NCBI GenBank assembly: GCA_026993045.1
Contig: JALWWR010000223.1
Coordinates: 1 to 6,165, forward strand
From: Thermodesulfatator sp.
GTDB lineage: Bacteria > Desulfobacterota > Thermodesulfobacteria > Thermodesulfobacteriales > Thermodesulfobacteriaceae
Direction: 5' to 3'
Length of the DNA stretch: 6,165 nucleotides
Position 1 is the stretch's first letter, and each line of letters starts with the position of its first letter. Positions 3,665 through 6,165 of this stretch are shown here, in pieces. The notes beneath the pieces are model-generated. The model did no database searches and was not told where the DNA came from. It was given only the letters and a program-made list of their open reading frames with translations. The translations under genes were made by a program, and so were the position numbers.

Positions 3665-6165
3665 ATGGGTAAGTTTTACGTGGGATTAGACGTAGGTTCC
3701 GGGACGGCCAAAGTGGCGGTCTTAGATCCGGAAAGGAATCTCGTCTATAAAGTCTATCAAAAGACCCACGGTCAGCCGGTAGAGACGGCCGAAAGACTTC
3801 TCTCAGAGGTTGAAAAGTGTTACGGTTCGGAGCTTTTGGGGATCACCTGCACGGGAACCGCTGGAAAGTTCATTTCCCAAATCCTGGGAGTGGCCTTTGT
3901 AAACGAGGTTATGGCCCACGCCCGGGCCGTGGAACACTTCCATCCCGAGGCCCGGACCATTATTGATATCGGAGGCGAAGACTCCAAGCTGGTTTTTATC
4001 AAACACGAAGAGGGGAAGTTTCGTATCGCGGATTTTGCTTTAAACACCCTTTGTGCCGCGGGCACCGGGGCCTTTCTGGAACAGCAGGCCGCCCGCTTGG
4101 GTTACTCCATCGAGGAATTCAGCCGGCTGGCCCTCCAGGCTAAAAATATCCCTCGCATCGCTGGGCGTTGCACGGTCTTTGCCAAGTCAGACATGATCCA
4201 TCTCCAGCAGGCCGCGGTCCCGGACCATGAGATCATCGCTGGACTTTGTTTTGCCATCATTCGGAACTTGAAGAGCAATCTGGCCAAAGGTCGCCGGGTA
4301 GAGCCCCCGGTGGTCTTCCAAGGCGGGGTAGCGGCTAATCTTGGCGTGCGTCGGGCCATTAAAGAGGTCTTCGGGCTCCGGGAGGATGAACTTATCATCC
4401 CGGAACACCACGGGATTATGGGGGCTATCGGGGCGGCCCTTTACGGGCTTGACGGTCGGGCCGCTTCCGAATACCGGGGGGCTGAAATCCTTCGGGCCTA
4501 TCTTCGGGAACGAAAGGCCTCTCCCAAGCGGTTCCCTCCTTTGGTCCCTTATTCTTCGGTCTATCTGAAACCCGAGACCCCAGACCGGACCGCCCGCCGA
4601 GTCTATCTGGGAATTGATGTAGGTTCCGTGAGCACCAAGCTGGTGGCCTTGGACGAAGAAGGAAGGTTGGTGGCCAAGGTCTATATGCTCCATCATGGAA
4701 AACCTCTGGAGAGCGTAAAGGAGGGCCTTTCCCGTCTGGCACAAGAACTTCCTCCGGAAGTAGAGGTCTTAGGGGTGGGGACTACGGGTTCGGGACGGTA
4801 TCTGGTGGGAGATTTTGTGGGGGCCGACGTGATTCGTAACGAGATCACCGCTCAGGCCTTGGGAGCCCTTCTCTTAGATCCCGAAGTGGACACCATCTTT
4901 GAGATCGGAGGCCAAGATTCCAAGTATATCCGTCTTGAGAAGGGAACCATCGTGGATTTCACCATGAACAAGGCCTGCGCGGCTGGCACCGGCTCTTTTT
5001 TGGAGGAACAAGCCGTTCGCCTGGGGGTGCCCATCGAAAAATTCGGCGAGATGGCCCTCAAAAGCCCGGCCCCGCTGGAGATGGGGGAAAGATGCACGGT
5101 CTTCATGCAGTCCGACCTTCTCCATTATCAGCAGCAAGGGCTTCCTAAAGAGGACCTCATCGCCGGTCTCTGCTATGCCATCGTTTATAACTATCTGAAC
5201 AAGGTGGTAGAAGATCGCAAGATTGGTCAGAAGATCTTTTTTCAAGGGGCCACGGCTTTCAATCAAGGGATGGTAGCGGCCTTTGAGAAGGTCTTGGGCC
5301 GGCCTATTACCGTTCCTCCGCACCATGAGGTCACCGGAGCTATGGGAGTGGCCCTCTTGGCCAAGAAAGAACGCTCTTGGGAAAAAAGTCGCTTTAAGGG
5401 TTTTGATCTCACTCGAGTCCATTATCGGATCTCCACCTTTGAATGTAAGGCCTGTCCCAACCGGTGTGAGATCCATCAGGTCTCCATCGAAGGCCATCGG
5501 CCCTATTATTACGGAGGGCGTTGCGAACGCTATGAAGTGGAACACCGCAAACCCCCGGCGGATCTTCCCAATCTAGTCTTGGAAAGAGAAAGGCGGCTTC
5601 TTTCTTATCTTAAGGAGGAGGGCCATTTTCCCCGGGGCGAAATCGGGCTTCCTCGGATCTTGTTTTTTTGGGAAAGACTTCCCTTTTTCGTCACCCTGCT
5701 CCAAGAACTAGGTTTTAAGGTGGTGCTCTCCCCGCCTACCAGTAAAGAGATCATCAAAGAAGGATGCGAGATAGTGGCGGCGGAGACTTGTTTTCCGGTA
5801 AAGCTGGCCCATGGACACGTGCTTGCGCTGTTAAAAGAGGGTCTTAAACGGATCTTTGTTCCTCAGATTTCGGATCTGCCCTCGGATCATCCCCAGCTTA
5901 AAACCGGAAAAATTTGTCCCTATGTTCAGGGGTTCCCCTGGGCGCTTCCGGCTTCTATTCGTTTCGAAGATTTTAAAGCCGAGCTTTTAGCCCCGGTTTT
6001 CCATTTCGGCACCGGGGGCTCGGTCCTGCGGGAAGAGTTCAAGAGTCTGGCCTCGAAGTTAGGGGTTTCTTGGAAAGAGATGAAAAGGGCCGTTTCAGCA
6101 GCAGAGGTCGCCCAAGAAGATTTCTATCGCTGGCTAAAGGAGCGAGGGGAGGAGGTGCTTTCCGG
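3665..6165 (+). CDS. Tandem-domain acyl-CoA dehydratase activase-like protein (partial, 3' end cut off)
   Basis: The frame is open for 833 codons to the window edge, so the C-terminus is missing. Two BadF/BadG/HgdC-type ASKHA ATPase domains lie in tandem. Domain 1 (about 3-262) has GLDVGSGTAK, IGGEDSK 102-108, CAAGTG with Cys130, CTVF with Cys169, and FQGGVAAN 218-225. Domain 2 (about 312-566) has GIDVGSVSTK, IGGQDSK 414-420, Cys438, Cys477 and FQGATAFN 526-533. In HgdC, equivalent cysteines from two subunits bind one [4Fe-4S] cluster used for ATP-driven electron injection. A motif with Cys594, Cys597, Cys601 and Cys620 follows. A DUF2229-like region comes next (about 661-770), with ETCFPVKLAHGH (Cys709) and CPYVQG (Cys751). 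No signal peptide or membrane helix is seen, so it should be cytoplasmic. Family members are often annotated as CoA activases, but their substrates are generally unknown. It may donate electrons to a fused or separate dehydratase or double-cubane-type reductase; this is inference. Confidence 0.9.
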   Translation, partial: MGKFYVGLDVGSGTAKVAVLDPERNLVYKVYQKTHGQPVETAERLLSEVEKCYGSELLGITCTGTAGKFISQILGVAFVNEVMAHARAVEHFHPEARTIIDIGGEDSKLVFIKHEEGKFRIADFALNTLCAAGTGAFLEQQAARLGYSIEEFSRLALQAKNIPRIAGRCTVFAKSDMIHLQQAAVPDHEIIAGLCFAIIRNLKSNLAKGRRVEPPVVFQGGVAANLGVRRAIKEVFGLREDELIIPEHHGIMGAIGAALYGLDGRAASEYRGAEILRAYLRERKASPKRFPPLVPYSSVYLKPETPDRTARRVYLGIDVGSVSTKLVALDEEGRLVAKVYMLHHGKPLESVKEGLSRLAQELPPEVEVLGVGTTGSGRYLVGDFVGADVIRNEITAQALGALLLDPEVDTIFEIGGQDSKYIRLEKGTIVDFTMNKACAAGTGSFLEEQAVRLGVPIEKFGEMALKSPAPLEMGERCTVFMQSDLLHYQQQGLPKEDLIAGLCYAIVYNYLNKVVEDRKIGQKIFFQGATAFNQGMVAAFEKVLGRPITVPPHHEVTGAMGVALLAKKERSWEKSRFKGFDLTRVHYRISTFECKACPNRCEIHQVSIEGHRPYYYGGRCERYEVEHRKPPADLPNLVLERERRLLSYLKEEGHFPRGEIGLPRILFFWERLPFFVTLLQELGFKVVLSPPTSKEIIKEGCEIVAAETCFPVKLAHGHVLALLKEGLKRIFVPQISDLPSDHPQLKTGKICPYVQGFPWALPASIRFEDFKAELLAPVFHFGTGGSVLREEFKSLASKLGVSWKEMKRAVSAAEVAQEDFYRWLKERGEEVLS

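Noticed and set aside
4187..4744. Minus-strand open frames of 185 and 105 residues (and 223 residues at 4874-5545)
   Set aside because: They are opposite the motif-rich plus-strand activator frame, which is continuous through the whole region, and their translations show no domain or ribosome site.
3665..5362. Frameshift or assembly duplication as the cause of the two similar domains
   Set aside because: The frame is uninterrupted, the two halves differ widely at DNA and protein level, and a linker of about 50 residues joins them, so it is an old domain duplication rather than an artefact.

Overview
The window looks like chromosomal DNA from an anaerobic, probably thermophilic bacterium. Three things suggest this: mixed but GC-leaning codon use, charged Glu/Lys/Arg-rich proteins, and a large 2-hydroxyacyl-CoA-dehydratase-activator-type iron-sulfur ATPase, a family typical of strict anaerobes. 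A deep-branching sulfate or sulfur metaboliser (Thermodesulfobacteria/Desulfobacterota type) would fit, but this is an impression from gene content and not a phylogenetic result.

Layout. Bases 35-346 carry three tRNA genes on the minus strand, read in the order Ser(TGA), Ser(GCT), Thr(TGT). Candidate promoters lie ahead of the first and the second. On the plus strand, 408-884 is a small cytoplasmic TPR-repeat protein. It meets tail to tail, with a shared TTAA stop, the minus-strand gene 881-1951 for a branched-chain amino acid aminotransferase (ilvE). A 62-bp divergent spacer (1952-2013) separates ilvE from a plus-strand gene set that runs to the right edge: ftsY (2014-3012, signal recognition particle receptor), an adenylate-kinase-like nucleotide kinase (3009-3644, overlapping ftsY by ATGA), and a very large activator protein (from 3665, still open at 6165).

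The most interesting object is the last gene. Its first 833 residues hold two complete BadF/HgdC-type ATPase domains in tandem. Each has the two cysteines that in HgdC bind half of a [4Fe-4S] cluster, so one chain appears to contain what is normally a homodimer. A four-cysteine motif and a DUF2229-like region follow. This looks like an ATP-driven low-potential electron-transfer machine fused to at least part of its partner, with unknown substrate.

How the genes relate: the tRNAs, ftsY and the kinase are housekeeping genes (translation, membrane targeting, nucleotide balance) and ilvE is amino-acid metabolism. The ftsY-kinase-activator series is co-directional and tightly packed, so it is probably one transcript, but no shared pathway is evident. 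There is no mobile element, CRISPR array, rRNA gene or gene-free stretch above 300 bases.
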